A stretch of 64,000 nucleotides of DNA from Dechloromonas hankyongensis (GCF_022012295.1 NZ_JAKLTN010000001.1:1116001-1180000); one strand, 5' to 3'; shown: positions 37,911 to 47,336, numbered from the stretch's first letter. The notes: generated by a model from the letters alone, not told the origin. Made by a program: numbers and translations.

Positions 37911-38040
37911 ACGGTGTTCTCCCTGAAAAACAGTATGGCTAGTTTAGCGATTCGCTATCTGCCGAAAGTTAAACTTTTATGACCATTTGGCGCGCCGCCG
38001 ACGGAGTAAAATGCGCGCAAAACTCATCAGGAGCAACAGC

Positions 38041-38709
38041 ATGACCCAGGACGAACTCAAGCAGGCCGTCGCCCAGGCCGCCGCCGATTACGTGGCGCAG
38101 ACCGCACCGGCCGGCAGCATCATTGGCGTCGGCACCGGCTCGACGGCCAACTTCTTCATCGACGCGCTGGCCGCCATCAAGGACCGCTACCAGGGCGCCG
38201 TGGCCAGTTCGGAAGCCACCCGCAAGCGTCTCGAAGGCCACGGCATCACCGTCTTCGATCTCAACGACGTGAGCGACATCCCGGTCTATGTCGATGGTGC
38301 CGACGAAATCGACGGCGGGCTGAATATGATCAAGGGCGGCGGCGGGGCGCTGACCCGCGAGAAGATCGTCGCCGCCGTGGCGCGCGAATTCGTCTGCATC
38401 TGCGACGCCTCCAAGCTGGTCGAGGTGATGGGCAAGTTTCCGCTGCCGGTCGAGGTCATCCCGATGGCGCGCGCCCATGTCGCCCGCGAGTTGGCCAAGC
38501 TGGGCGGTACCCCGGTGCTGCGCGAAGGCTTCGTCACCGACAACGGCAACGTCATCCTCGACGTCAAGGGCCTGGCCATTACCGATCCCAAGGGGCTGGA
38601 GGCGCAGGTCAACCAGATCACCGGCGTCGTCACCAACGGCCTGTTCGCTGTGCGTCCGGCCAATCTGCTGCTGCTCGGCACGGCCGATGGCGTCAAGTCC
38701 ATCCGCTAG
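38041..38709 (+). CDS. rpiA: Ribose-5-phosphate isomerase A
   Basis: 222 aa from the ATG at 38041 (AGGAG RBS); an upstream in-frame start at 37987 adds only a basic tail. Family motifs: [68 protein letters not shown] and [12 protein letters not shown]. It interconverts ribose and ribulose 5-phosphate and pairs functionally with tkt at 11541. Confidence 0.97.
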   Translation: MTQDELKQAVAQAAADYVAQTAPAGSIIGVGTGSTANFFIDALAAIKDRYQGAVASSEATRKRLEGHGITVFDLNDVSDIPVYVDGADEIDGGLNMIKGGGGALTREKIVAAVAREFVCICDASKLVEVMGKFPLPVEVIPMARAHVARELAKLGGTPVLREGFVTDNGNVILDVKGLAITDPKGLEAQVNQITGVVTNGLFAVRPANLLLLGTADGVKSIR

Positions 38710-38770
38710 TCATTTTGCCGTCATCGCCCTGCATTAGATTGCGTGCCCCGCAACCCAACCGGAGAAGGCC

Positions 38771-39379
38771 ATGTTCCTGTCTGCCCATGAAATCGCGCTG
38801 AGCCGAGAACGCGCCCTGAACAACATGCTGGGTCTGGCCGACGCCTGCCTCGATGCGGCGCATTGCCTGTCGGCGGCCGTCGCGGCGGCAGGGCGCGCCA
38901 GCATCGAACAGGGCGCGCGGCAATGGGCGTCGTTCGGTGCCGCGCGGCCGGACAGCGCGGCGCAGCTGCCGGCGGCGCTGTGGCTGGACCATGTGGCCCG
39001 GGCCGGGCGCTTGTTCGACGAGGCGCTGTCCATCTTCGGCGCCACGCACAAGGCGATCATCCGCAGTGCCGAAATCCAGGTGCGCATCCTCGATTCCATG
39101 GCGATAGCGGCCATCGACCGGGCCAGCAAGAGCAGCCCGTGGGAGACGGAACTGGCCCTGGCAGCGGTGAAAAGCTCGCTGCAATCGGCCGAGCACGCTT
39201 TGCATGAAATGAGCGAAGCGGCCATCGAGACGGTAGCCCGGGCCGAAAGCGAAGGCCATCAGGCGCTCGTTGTGAAGGCCGCCACCAAGCCGGCCGTTGC
39301 CAAGCCAGCGACCGTCAAGTCGGCTACTGCCAAGCCGGCAAAAGGGAAGCGCCTGCCGGCCGGCAAGGCGACGGCCTGA
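38771..39379 (+). CDS. Phasin-family protein with Lys/Ala/Pro-rich tail
   Basis: 202 aa. A helical body (LSRERALNNMLGLADACLDA and RSAEIQVRILDSMAIAAIDR) has the amphipathic character of PHA granule-associated phasins. The last 40 residues are Lys/Ala/Pro repeats (KPAVAKPATVKSATAKPAKG) resembling H1-like tails, as in phasins that bind DNA. RBS is GGAGAAGGCC. Phasins cover polyhydroxyalkanoate granules; no PHA synthase is in the window, so function is by family only. Confidence 0.72.
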   Translation: MFLSAHEIALSRERALNNMLGLADACLDAAHCLSAAVAAAGRASIEQGARQWASFGAARPDSAAQLPAALWLDHVARAGRLFDEALSIFGATHKAIIRSAEIQVRILDSMAIAAIDRASKSSPWETELALAAVKSSLQSAEHALHEMSEAAIETVARAESEGHQALVVKAATKPAVAKPATVKSATAKPAKGKRLPAGKATA

Positions 39380-39429
39380 CCGCCGCGCCGAGCCGTCACC
39401 CTCTCCGCGCCTGATCTAAACCGGGTTTT

Positions 39430-40629
39430 TCAGCGTTTGATCGGGCGCACCTTGCCGGCCGCCAGCTTGGCGCGTTGGCGGGCCTGGTCGGTGTCGTCGC
39501 CGTTGGCCACGGCGACCCCCATGCGGCGCTTGGTGAAGGATTCCGGCTTGCCGAACAGGCGCAGGTCGCTGCGCGGGACGGCCAGCGCGTCGGCCAGGCC
39601 TTCGAAAGCGATGCCCTTTTCTTCCATGCCGCCGTAGATGACGGCCGAGGCGCCCGGTTCGCGCAGGGCGGTATCGACTGGCAGGCCGAGGATGGCGCGG
39701 GCGTGCAGTTCGAATTCGGAGAAGCGTTGCGAACAGAGGGTGACCAGCCCGGTGTCGTGCGGCCGTGGGCTGACTTCGGAGAACCACACCTGGTCGCCCT
39801 TGACGAACAGTTCGACGCCGAACAGGCCGCGCCCGCCCAAGTTGCCGGTGACGGCGGCGGCGATTTCCTGCGCCCGCTGCAGCGCGGCCGGGGTCATTGC
39901 CTGCGGCTGCCACGATTCGACGTAGTCGCCGGAAACCTGCACGTGGCCGATCGGCTCGCAGAAGTGGGTCGCCACGTCACCGGCCGCATTGCGGGCGCGG
40001 ACGGTGAGCAGGGTGATTTCGTAATCGAAGTCGATGAAGCCCTCGACGATGACCCGGCCCTGGTTCACCCGGCCGCCGCTCGCCGCATAGCCCCAGGCCT
40101 TCTGCACGTCGTCCGGGCCGCGCAGCAGCGACTGGCCCTTGCCCGACGACGACATGGTCGGCTTGACGATGCACGGGTAGCCGATGCCGCCGTCGATGGC
40201 GGCCTGCAGTTCGGCCAGAGAATCGGCGAATTGATAAGGCGAGGTGGGCAGGCCGAGTTCCTCGGCCGCCAGGCGGCGGATTCCTTCGCGGTTCATGGTC
40301 AGCTTGGCAGCGCGGGCGGTGGGGATCACTTCGGCCAGCCCGGCGGCCTCGATGGCGACCAGCATGTCGGTGGCGATGGCTTCGATTTCCGGCACGATCA
40401 GGTGCGGCTTCTCCAGTTCGACCAGGCGGCGCAGGGCGGCGCCGTCGGTCATCGAAATGACGTGGGCGCGGTGGGCGACCTGGTGGCCGGGGGCGTTTTC
40501 GTAGCGGTCGACGGCGATGACTTCGACGCCCAGGCGCTGCAGGGCGATGATCACTTCCTTGCCGAGTTCGCCGGCGCCGAGCAGCATGACGCGCAGGGCC
40601 GAAGGGGAGAGCGGAGTGCCGATGTTCAT
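39430..40629 (-). CDS. purT: Formate-dependent phosphoribosylglycinamide formyltransferase
   Basis: 399 aa, an ATP-grasp enzyme making formyl-GAR from GAR, formate and ATP. N-terminal [23 protein letters not shown]-grasp [19 protein letters not shown], metal/substrate loop [14 protein letters not shown] and [13 protein letters not shown] are all present. Standard length. Stops 50 bp from the convergent phasin gene and is divergent from the arnT-like gene. Confidence 0.97.
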   Translation of the reverse strand: MNIGTPLSPSALRVMLLGAGELGKEVIIALQRLGVEVIAVDRYENAPGHQVAHRAHVISMTDGAALRRLVELEKPHLIVPEIEAIATDMLVAIEAAGLAEVIPTARAAKLTMNREGIRRLAAEELGLPTSPYQFADSLAELQAAIDGGIGYPCIVKPTMSSSGKGQSLLRGPDDVQKAWGYAASGGRVNQGRVIVEGFIDFDYEITLLTVRARNAAGDVATHFCEPIGHVQVSGDYVESWQPQAMTPAALQRAQEIAAAVTGNLGGRGLFGVELFVKGDQVWFSEVSPRPHDTGLVTLCSQRFSEFELHARAILGLPVDTALREPGASAVIYGGMEEKGIAFEGLADALAVPRSDLRLFGKPESFTKRRMGVAVANGDDTDQARQRAKLAAGKVRPIKR

Positions 40630-40736
40630 GGGGAATCCTTGGGGCGCAGTGGGCGGAAAGCGGCGAATTTAGGCGCCCGCCATGGCAACGTCAAGCGGCG
40701 GCGGGGCGGCCCACGCGCTGCCTTATAATGCCGGCC

Positions 40737-42380
40737 ATGCGAGCCCGTGACCTCCCTTCCGCCATCGAGCGTTTCCTGCTGTCGCCGTTCAGCCTGCTGC
40801 TGGCCGTGGCGATCGCCTTCGTGCTGAATGCCTACAGCCTGCCGCTGACCGACGTGGACGAGGGCGCCTTCTCGGAAGCGACGCGCGAAATGATGGCGCG
40901 CGGCAACCTGGTGTCGCCCACCCTGAACGACGCGCCGCGCCACGACAAGCCGATCCTGATCTACTGGGCGCAGGCCGTGTCGGTCAGCGCGCTCGGCGTC
41001 AGCGAAATCGGCTTCCGCCTGCCGTCCATCGTCTTCGCCGTGCTGTGGATGCTCGCCCTCTACCGTTTCTGCGCCCGCCATGCCGACCGGCGGACGGCGC
41101 AGGTCGCGGCGCTGGTCATGGCCCTGTCGCTGGCCGTCGGCTTCGTCGCCAAGGCGGCGATTTCCGATGCCCTGCTCAACCTGTTCATCGCCCTGTCGAT
41201 GTTCGGCATCTACGATTATTTCTGCGCCGAACGCGACGGCAAGCCGGCCGGGCAAACGCGGCGCCTGCTGTTCTACACCTACGGCATGCTCGGCCTCGGC
41301 TTCCTGACCAAGGGGCCGGTCGCCGTCTTCTTCCCGCTGCTGGTCAGCGGCCTGTTCTTCGTATCGGCCGGCGCCTGGCGGGCCTGGCTGCGCGCCATCT
41401 TCTTCTGGCCGGGCTGGCTGGTCTTCCTGGCCATCGTCGTGCCCTGGCATGTGGCGGTCTATCTCGACCAGGGTGATGCCTTCTTCCGCGGCTTCTACCT
41501 CAAGCACAACGTCAATCGCTACTCGAACACCTTCGAGGGGCACGGCGGCAAGTGGTACTACTACCTGGTCGTGCTGCCCTTCGTGCTGATGCCCTTCTTT
41601 GGCTGGCTGCTGGCCATCGTCGGCAAATTGGCCGGCCGGCTACGCCGGGCGCCGCTGGGTACGATGCGTGGCGAAGGCCTGTTCGAGCGCTTCCTGCTCA
41701 TCTGGTTCGTCGTCGTCTTCGCCTTCTTTTCGTTTTCCGGCACGCAGCTGCCGCACTACCTGCTCTACGGCTGCACGCCGGTGTTCATTCTGCTGGCCAA
41801 GTATCGGCCAGACTTCGAACGGCGCTGGCTGGCCTACATGCCGCTGATCCTGTTCGCGGTGGTCCTCGCGGCCCTGCCGGAAATCCTGACTTTTGCCGCC
41901 GGCAAGGCGGGCAAGCCGTTCGAGAAAACCCTGCTCGACGGTCTGGTCGTGGCCTTCTCCGACCAGGCGCGCTGGCTGTTGCCGCTGCTCGCCGTCGCTG
42001 CCATCGGCCTCGCACTGTGGCGCAGCCTGCCGGTGTGGCAGGGCCTGCTGCTGGCCGGCCTGCTGCAGGCGGTGATGATCTCGGCGATCATCGCGCCGCG
42101 CGTCATCGGCGTCACCCAGGGGCCGATCCGCGAGGCGGCACAGGTGGCTCGGGATGCCGGCGGCACGGTCGTCGCCTGGCGCATCATCATGCCCAGCTTC
42201 AGCGTTTATCGGCAGGCCGCGACGCCGACCCGCGTGCCGGTCGAGGGCGAACTGGTCCTCACCCGCACCGACCGCCAGTCCGAAGTCCAGGCGTTGCTGG
42301 CCCCGGGGCTGCGCATGAACAACCTCTACCAGAAGAGCTTTGTCACCCTGGCCCGCGTCGAGCGCGAGGGGCAGCCGTGA
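40737..42380 (+). CDS. ArnT-like glycosyltransferase (GT83 family)
   Basis: 547 aa from the ATG at 40737; the in-frame ATG at 40728 overlaps a perfect TATAAT (40724-40729), so the downstream start is preferred and the mRNA would have almost no leader. Many membrane segments, with the periplasmic active-site region near VDEGAFSEATREMMARGN (the conserved acidic residues of the first loop), PILIYWAQA and KGPVAVFFPLL. These enzymes move a sugar from a polyprenyl-phosphate donor to lipid A or other envelope acceptors. It overlaps the PAP2 gene by 4 bp. Confidence 0.9.
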   Translation: MRARDLPSAIERFLLSPFSLLLAVAIAFVLNAYSLPLTDVDEGAFSEATREMMARGNLVSPTLNDAPRHDKPILIYWAQAVSVSALGVSEIGFRLPSIVFAVLWMLALYRFCARHADRRTAQVAALVMALSLAVGFVAKAAISDALLNLFIALSMFGIYDYFCAERDGKPAGQTRRLLFYTYGMLGLGFLTKGPVAVFFPLLVSGLFFVSAGAWRAWLRAIFFWPGWLVFLAIVVPWHVAVYLDQGDAFFRGFYLKHNVNRYSNTFEGHGGKWYYYLVVLPFVLMPFFGWLLAIVGKLAGRLRRAPLGTMRGEGLFERFLLIWFVVVFAFFSFSGTQLPHYLLYGCTPVFILLAKYRPDFERRWLAYMPLILFAVVLAALPEILTFAAGKAGKPFEKTLLDGLVVAFSDQARWLLPLLAVAAIGLALWRSLPVWQGLLLAGLLQAVMISAIIAPRVIGVTQGPIREAAQVARDAGGTVVAWRIIMPSFSVYRQAATPTRVPVEGELVLTRTDRQSEVQALLAPGLRMNNLYQKSFVTLARVEREGQP

Positions 42381-43228
42381 AGGACGACGCGCTGTACGCC
42401 CGGCATCCGTGGTTCGATGCCGGGGTGCTGATCAGCTGCCTGCTGCTCGCCGTGGCGCTGCTCGGGGTGTGGCTGAGTGATAGCTGGCAAGGCGGCTTTC
42501 TCGCCGGCCAGGCAGTCGGCAGCCATTTGCCGCCGATATTGTGGGAGTCGCTGACTACGCTCGGCGACGCCCGCGTCCAACTGGCCCTGATGCTGCCCTT
42601 CTGCCTGCGCTATCCGCGCGTGTTCTGGGCGCTCTTCCTCGGCGCGCTGATCGCCGGTGCGGTCAGCCGCGGCTTCAAGATGGCGGTTCCCTTGCCGCGT
42701 CCGGCGGCCGTATTCGATGCGGCGCAGATCACCATCATCGGTGCCAAGCTGACAGCACACAGCTTTCCCTCCGGCCACACGGTATCGGCCTTCTCCTTCG
42801 TCGTCGCGTGGATGGCGCTGCTTGGCTGGCGCGCCGCGCTGCTGGTCGCGCTCGCCGCACTGGCCGGCTTCTCCCGAGTCGCGGTCGGCGCCCACTGGCC
42901 GGTCGACGTGCTGGCCGGTGCCATGGTCGGCCTGCTCGGCGGCTGGCTCGGCCTGCGCCTGAGCCAGCACTTCCGCTGGGGCCTGGGCGTACGCGCCCAC
43001 TGGTTCCTGATCGCCATTTCCGTGGTTGCCGTGGCGACGTTGCCTTTCGACGGCCAAGGCTACCCCGGTTCGCTGCCGTGGCGTATTGCCGCTTGCTTGT
43101 GGGGACTGGGTGGATTTGCTGCGGTTTATCTGCTGCCCTTGTTCAAGGACGGCTGGGGCGGCGTGAATCGCGATCTAGCCTGTGTGGTGGCAGCGAATAG
43201 CGATGCCTCTGGCAAGCTCGCCCGCTAG
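42377..43228 (+). CDS. PAP2-family membrane phosphatase
   Basis: 283 aa from the GTG at 42377, overlapping the end of the arnT-like gene. Six membrane helices. The PAP2 motifs are complete: KMAVPLPRPAA (motif 1), HSFPSGHTVSAFSF (motif 2) and SRVAVGAHWPVDVLAGA (motif 3, catalytic His). Likely substrates are polyprenyl diphosphate or lipid phosphates; coupling to the glycosyltransferase suggests recycling of the undecaprenyl carrier. Confidence 0.92.
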   Translation: MKDDALYARHPWFDAGVLISCLLLAVALLGVWLSDSWQGGFLAGQAVGSHLPPILWESLTTLGDARVQLALMLPFCLRYPRVFWALFLGALIAGAVSRGFKMAVPLPRPAAVFDAAQITIIGAKLTAHSFPSGHTVSAFSFVVAWMALLGWRAALLVALAALAGFSRVAVGAHWPVDVLAGAMVGLLGGWLGLRLSQHFRWGLGVRAHWFLIAISVVAVATLPFDGQGYPGSLPWRIAACLWGLGGFAAVYLLPLFKDGWGGVNRDLACVVAANSDASGKLAR

Positions 43229-43403
43229 ATGACCTACTCAATACCATCGCGGCTCATGATCGTGAATGGAGCGACTTGATAACTCAGTCGCGATTCATTG
43301 CCGAGGCGAAATTGACGCTTGAGATAGCCTAGAGATGTTCTTTGGATAGAAAAACAAGGCCACCTCACCGAGCTGGCCGCTTGGGTGAGCGTAGCGAATT
43401 TTA

Positions 43404-44135
43404 TTAAGGCCGGCTTGGGCGCTGACGTCTCGTTGCCAGGCCAATAAGACCTAATCCGAGAAGAGCGAGGGTAGTCGGCTCCGGCACGTTGTTGTTGGCG
43501 TCAGGCCGCGGATTATCCGGTGTCGCTGCAACTGCAATTCTGAAAACGAGCCATTCACCGGCATCGCATCCGCCGTTCGTCGGATTCGTGGCGTCGCAGT
43601 TGCCACCTGCGTACCATACCCATTTGGCAGCAGCATCAATACCGGACATGAGGCCCCAAGGACCAGCTCCGTTGTTGGCTCCGGCAGTGAAATCAGCCCA
43701 GCCATTGGAGGCATTTCCTCCGGAATTCGCATCCAATAATTCCTGACTTAGAAGAGCGATGTCTGCTGGCGTGCCTGCATAGGGAGCATTTCCTCCCAGA
43801 CCGGTCGCCATTACCTGCCATTGCGGGTCTTGGCTGTAGAATTTGTAGCCTTGCGTTAGGTTCTCAAACTGAGCGAGAAATCCTTGTGCAACTGATTTGT
43901 CGGATGATGTCACGACATAAATATAGCTGCCGCCCGTGAGGTTGAAGTTGTAGGTTTCAACGCTTGGCCAGTTGCCGTCAGTGCCGATAAACGTGGTGGC
44001 GCTCGTCAGAGTGCCGGTGTAAAGAGCGTAGGAGTTATCGACAGTCATGCTGACCTTGATTTGGTCAGCGGAAGCTGAACTCACGAATAAGGCTGCGATT
44101 GTGCTGGCGACGAGCATTTTGCTGAAGAAATTCAT
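43404..44135 (-). CDS. PEP-CTERM sorting-domain exported protein
   Basis: 243 aa. Signal peptide MNFFSKMLVASTIAALFVSS ending ASA; mature region rich in Asn/Gly/Thr with two closely spaced Cys (GGNCDATNPTNGGCDAG). The C-terminus NVPEPTTLALLGLGLIGLAT followed by basic RRQRPSRP is a textbook PEP-CTERM tripartite sorting signal recognised by an exosortase, for surface or extracellular-matrix delivery. The exosortase (EpsH) is not in this window. A consensus sigma-54 promoter lies 35-51 bp upstream. Confidence 0.92.
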   Translation of the reverse strand: MNFFSKMLVASTIAALFVSSASADQIKVSMTVDNSYALYTGTLTSATTFIGTDGNWPSVETYNFNLTGGSYIYVVTSSDKSVAQGFLAQFENLTQGYKFYSQDPQWQVMATGLGGNAPYAGTPADIALLSQELLDANSGGNASNGWADFTAGANNGAGPWGLMSGIDAAAKWVWYAGGNCDATNPTNGGCDAGEWLVFRIAVAATPDNPRPDANNNVPEPTTLALLGLGLIGLATRRQRPSRP

Positions 44136-44170
44136 TTCAGGCCCCTGGCAAACAAGACGTGGTCATTCTC

Positions 44171-44186
44171 TGCAATGGTCGTGCCA
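44171..44186 (-). promoter_or_regulatory. Sigma-54 (RpoN) promoter of the PEP-CTERM gene
   Basis: On the minus strand TGGCACGACCATTGCA matches the -24/-12 consensus TGGCACG-N4-TTGCW exactly. The start codon lies 35 bp downstream, leaving a leader of about 25 nt. RpoN control of PEP-CTERM genes through PrsK/PrsR is described for floc-forming Rhodocyclales. Confidence 0.9.
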
Positions 44187-44450
44187 TTGGTGCATGTTGC
44201 TGATTTTTAATGTGTTTTTATTTTTGTACATGCTTTTGTGTAAAGAATGCCGACAAAAGCTCCTACCGTGCACTGACCCTCTTCTGACATATATCCATTT
44301 TGAGATGAAGCTTTCCTTGAAGCTGAAGGTGGACGCCGGAGCAGGGGGGCTGTAGAAGCTGTTGCCGCCCCTAAGGGAAAATCGCACTGTCTAGCGGGCG
44401 GCAAATTGGACAGAGCCCTCCAACCATTTCTCTTGCAGTGACCAAACGAT
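44187..44450. other. AT-richer intergenic region upstream of the PEP-CTERM and TSUP genes
   Basis: No gene supported. It should carry the enhancer site for the sigma-54 activator of the PEP-CTERM gene; the 6-bp inverted repeat TTTTGT/ACAAAA with a 13-bp spacer near 44232-44256 is one weak candidate. The right end must hold the promoter of the TSUP gene at 44451. Confidence 0.45.
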
Positions 44451-45230
44451 ATGACGCTGAACGAAGCCCTTCTCGTCGCGCTCGGCGCCTTCCTGGCTGG
44501 AGGCATGAACGCCATCGCCGGCGGTGGAACCTTCTTTTCCTTCCCGGCCATGCTTGCTGCAGGCGTGCCGCCCGTTACGGCCAACGCCAGCAATACGGTC
44601 GCGCTATGGCCGGCCAGCCTGTCCAGCGCCTGGGCCTATCGCGAGGAGGCCATGCGCCATGGGCGCTGGGCCATCCTGTTGATCATCGTTTCCGTCATCG
44701 GCGGCCTGACCGGCGGTTTGCTGCTGCTGGCCACTTCGAATGCTGCTTTTTCGGCGCTCATCCCGTGGCTGCTGCTGGTCGCCACCAGCTTGTTCGCCTT
44801 CAGTGCCCAGGTCAGCCGGCTTGTCGCCTGGGGCAAACGGCGCTTTGGCGCCGTGCCCACCGGCGAACCTGGTGGTGGCGTCGGGGGCGCCCTGTTTCAA
44901 CTCGTTGTCGCCATCTACGGTGGTTTCTTTGGTGCCGGCATGGGTATCCTGACCCTGGCTGCGCTGTCCATCCAAGGGTATGAGGACATGCAGGAACTCA
45001 ATGCCTTGAAGAACCTGACCTCGGCGGTGAATTACACCATCGCGGCGGCCACCTTCCTGATCGCCGGCGCCATCAGCTGGCCGCATACCCTGGTCGCCTT
45101 GGGCACGGCCGCCATCGGTGGCATGGTCGGCGCTGCCGTCGCCAAACGTATGCCCGCGATCTGGCTGCGGCGTCTGGTGATCGCCGTCGGCGCAACGCTG
45201 ACCGTCGTTTACTTCTTCAAGACCTACTGA
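44451..45230 (+). CDS. TSUP-family permease (sulfite exporter TauE/SafE type)
   Basis: 259 aa with about eight membrane segments in two halves. The family signatures are GGGTFFSFPAMLAAGVPPVTAN in the first half (split here at GGGTFF and FPAMLAAGVPPVTANASN) and YGGFFGAGMGILTLAALSIQ in the second. Members export sulfite, sulfoacetate or other organic anions. No sulfur-metabolism neighbour is present, so the substrate is open. It is monocistronic, 62 bp before the phosphoesterase gene. Confidence 0.9.
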   Translation: MTLNEALLVALGAFLAGGMNAIAGGGTFFSFPAMLAAGVPPVTANASNTVALWPASLSSAWAYREEAMRHGRWAILLIIVSVIGGLTGGLLLLATSNAAFSALIPWLLLVATSLFAFSAQVSRLVAWGKRRFGAVPTGEPGGGVGGALFQLVVAIYGGFFGAGMGILTLAALSIQGYEDMQELNALKNLTSAVNYTIAAATFLIAGAISWPHTLVALGTAAIGGMVGAAVAKRMPAIWLRRLVIAVGATLTVVYFFKTY

Positions 45231-45252
45231 GCGACATCGAAGCGTAATGCGG

Positions 45253-45270
45253 CCGTAACAGGCCGGTCAC
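45253..45270 (+). promoter_or_regulatory. Pho-box-like site before the plcP-agt pair
   Basis: CCGTAACAGGCCGGTCAC: 7-mers CCGTAAC and CGGTCAC separated by 4 bp, each differing from the Pho repeat (CTGTAAC/CTGTCAC) at one base. Ten bp further is TATCGT (45281-45286), the same geometry as before pstS. The start codon is only 7 bp from that hexamer. Confidence 0.65.
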
Positions 45271-45292
45271 GGGCGGGTCGTATCGTGGGGCC

Positions 45293-46111
45293 ATGCCCAA
45301 GGTCAGATCCGTCTTCTTATCCGACATCCACCTCGGCACGCGGGCGTGCCAGGCGGAGCGTCTTCTTGAATTTCTCCGCGAGCACCCGGCCGAGCAGACC
45401 TACCTGATTGGCGACATCATCGATTTCTGGGCGATGAGCCGCAGCATCTGCTGGTCGCAGGCGCAGAACACGGTGGTACAGAAGCTGCTGCGCCGGGCGC
45501 GGCATGGCGAGCGGGTGGTCTTTATTCCCGGCAACCACGACGAGGCCTTGCGCGACTACTGCGGCATCGTCTTCGGCGATGTCGAGGTGGTCGATGAACT
45601 GGTGCACGAGACGGCCGACGGCCGGCGCTTCCTGCTCATCCATGGCGACCAGTTCGACCAGGTGACGCGCCACCACCGCTGGGTGGCCATACTCGGCGAC
45701 AAGGCCTACGACCTGCTGGTGCGCGTCAACACCTGGCTGTCCTGGGGGCGGCGCAAGCTGGGCATTTCCGGCTACTGGTCGCTGGCCGGCTACGCCAAGC
45801 GCAAGGTCAAGACGGCGCTCAATTTCATTTTCGACTTCGAGGAATCGGCCATCCACCATGCCCGCGAGCGCGGCCTGGATGGCGTGATCTGCGGTCATAT
45901 CCACTGGGCGACCATCCGCGACCTCGGCGGCCTGACCTACGTCAATTGCGGCGACTGGGTCGATTCGTGTACGGCCATCGTCGAGCATTTCGACGGTCGC
46001 CTGGAGCTGGTGACCTGGGGCGAGCCGGCGCCGCAACGCCTGCTGGCCGCGCCGCCGGCCTCAATGCAGACGGCAGTTCCCGCCCGGCTTGAAGAAACAT
46101 TGGAGGTTTGA
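45293..46111 (+). CDS. PlcP-type metallophosphoesterase (LpxH-like), candidate phospholipase C
   Basis: 272 aa calcineurin-like phosphoesterase. Metal ligands: Asp11 and His13 in FLSDIHLGTR, Asp41 in IGDIIDFW, Asn81-His82 in PGNHDEAL, His in LLIHGDQFD and GHIH in VICGHIHWA. It resembles LpxH, but the ISDxHLGTRxCQA start and the pairing with a glycosyltransferase match PlcP of alpha- and gammaproteobacteria, which removes phospho-head-groups from phospholipids under phosphate starvation. A Pho-box-like site lies directly upstream. A true LpxH role is the alternative, but LpxH is normally shorter (about 240 aa) and not Pho-linked. The ATG has no clear RBS. Confidence 0.82.
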   Translation: MPKVRSVFLSDIHLGTRACQAERLLEFLREHPAEQTYLIGDIIDFWAMSRSICWSQAQNTVVQKLLRRARHGERVVFIPGNHDEALRDYCGIVFGDVEVVDELVHETADGRRFLLIHGDQFDQVTRHHRWVAILGDKAYDLLVRVNTWLSWGRRKLGISGYWSLAGYAKRKVKTALNFIFDFEESAIHHARERGLDGVICGHIHWATIRDLGGLTYVNCGDWVDSCTAIVEHFDGRLELVTWGEPAPQRLLAAPPASMQTAVPARLEETLEV

Positions 46112-46112
46112 C

Positions 46113-47294
46113 ATGCGGATACTGATGGTTTCCGATGTGTATTTCCCGCGCGTCAATGGCGTCTCGACATCCATCGAGACTTTCCGGCGCACGCTGGCGG
46201 CGCAGGGCGTCGAGGTCCGGCTGGTCGTGCCGCGCTACGGCGACGAGCCCGACGAGGACGGTATCGTCCGCGTCGCCGGCCGGCCGGTGCCCGGCGACCG
46301 CGAGGATCGCCTGGTCGGCTGGCGGGCGATGCAGCAGGCCGTGCTGGTCGAAGCCCGGGCCTGCGACCTGATCCATGTCCAGACCCCGTTCATCGCCCAT
46401 TACGCCGGGCTGAAGGCCGGGCGGACGCTGGGCATCCCGGTCATCGCCACCTATCACACCCTGTTCGAGGAGTACCTGCAGCACTACGCCCGCCTGGTGC
46501 CGGCCGGCTGGCTGCGCGGGCTGGCGCGGCGCTTCTCGCGGCGCCAGTGCAACGATCTTGATGCGGTGGTCGTGCCGTCGACGGCCATGCGCCAGCGGCT
46601 CGAAAGCTACGGCGTCACCGCACCCCTGCATGTGCTGCCGACCGGCATTCCGATCGCCCAGTTCGCGGGCGGTGAGGGCATGGCCTTCCGGCTCAAGCAC
46701 GGCATTGCCGAGGATAGGCCGATGGCCCTGTTCGTCGGCCGGGTGGCGCACGAAAAGAATATCGCCTTCCTGCTCGAAGCCTTGCTCGATGCCCGCAAGC
46801 TGTGCCCCGACGTGCTGCTGGTCATCGCCGGCGAAGGGCCGGCCATGGGCGACCTGCAGGCCAAGGTCGGCGAACTGGGCTTGTCGCGCAGCGTGTCCTT
46901 CATCGGCTATCTCGACCGCCGGCAGGACTTGCCCGATTGCTACGCCGCCGCCGACGTCTTCGTCTTTGCGTCGCGTACCGAAACCCAGGGCCTGGTTCTG
47001 CTCGAAGCGATGGCGGCCGGCGTGCCGGTCATCGCCGTGGCCGAGATGGGGACGGTCGATATCCTGGCCCCCGGGCGAGGTGCCTTTTCGCCGCCGGCCG
47101 AACCGCGCGCCTTCGGCGAGGCGCTGGGGCATTTGCTGAGCCGACCGACCGCCTGGCGGTATCTGGCCGACGAGGCGCCGCTCTATGCCCGTGAGTGGAG
47201 CGATGTGGCGATGGCCGAGCGCCTTGCTGCCTTGTATCGCAATCTGCGGGCGCCGCAGTTCGTTCCGGAAAATCCGCTCGGCGCGGCGATCTGA
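46113..47294 (+). CDS. GT4 glycosyltransferase paired with PlcP (glycolipid synthase candidate)
   Basis: 393 aa from the ATG at 46113, with GGAGG 6 bp upstream inside the plcP end; the stop and start are 1 bp apart, so coupled. GT-B fold: MRILMVSDVYFPRVNGVSTS at the N-terminus, VIATYHTLFEEYLQHYARLV as acceptor side, LFVGRVAHEKNIAFLLEAL and the nucleotide-sugar motif TETQGLVLLEAMAAGVPVIA (E-x7-E). This is the type of diacylglycerol glycosyltransferase (Agt/MgdA-like) that converts the diacylglycerol released by PlcP to glycolipid. Sugar specificity is not predictable. Confidence 0.82.
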   Translation: MRILMVSDVYFPRVNGVSTSIETFRRTLAAQGVEVRLVVPRYGDEPDEDGIVRVAGRPVPGDREDRLVGWRAMQQAVLVEARACDLIHVQTPFIAHYAGLKAGRTLGIPVIATYHTLFEEYLQHYARLVPAGWLRGLARRFSRRQCNDLDAVVVPSTAMRQRLESYGVTAPLHVLPTGIPIAQFAGGEGMAFRLKHGIAEDRPMALFVGRVAHEKNIAFLLEALLDARKLCPDVLLVIAGEGPAMGDLQAKVGELGLSRSVSFIGYLDRRQDLPDCYAAADVFVFASRTETQGLVLLEAMAAGVPVIAVAEMGTVDILAPGRGAFSPPAEPRAFGEALGHLLSRPTAWRYLADEAPLYAREWSDVAMAERLAALYRNLRAPQFVPENPLGAAI

Positions 47295-47310
47295 GGAAGG
47301 CCCCCATGCC

Positions 47311-47336
47311 GTCATTCCCGCCTTTGCGGGAATGAC
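47311..47336. repeat. REP-like palindrome (GTCATTCCCGC type)
   Basis: Arms GTCATTCCCGC and GCGGGAATGAC form a perfect 11-bp stem with loop CTTT, 16 bp past the agt stop. This sequence resembles the dispersed GTCATTCCCGC repeats of many betaproteobacteria and Neisseriales and could act as transcription terminator. Only one copy is in the window. Confidence 0.7.
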
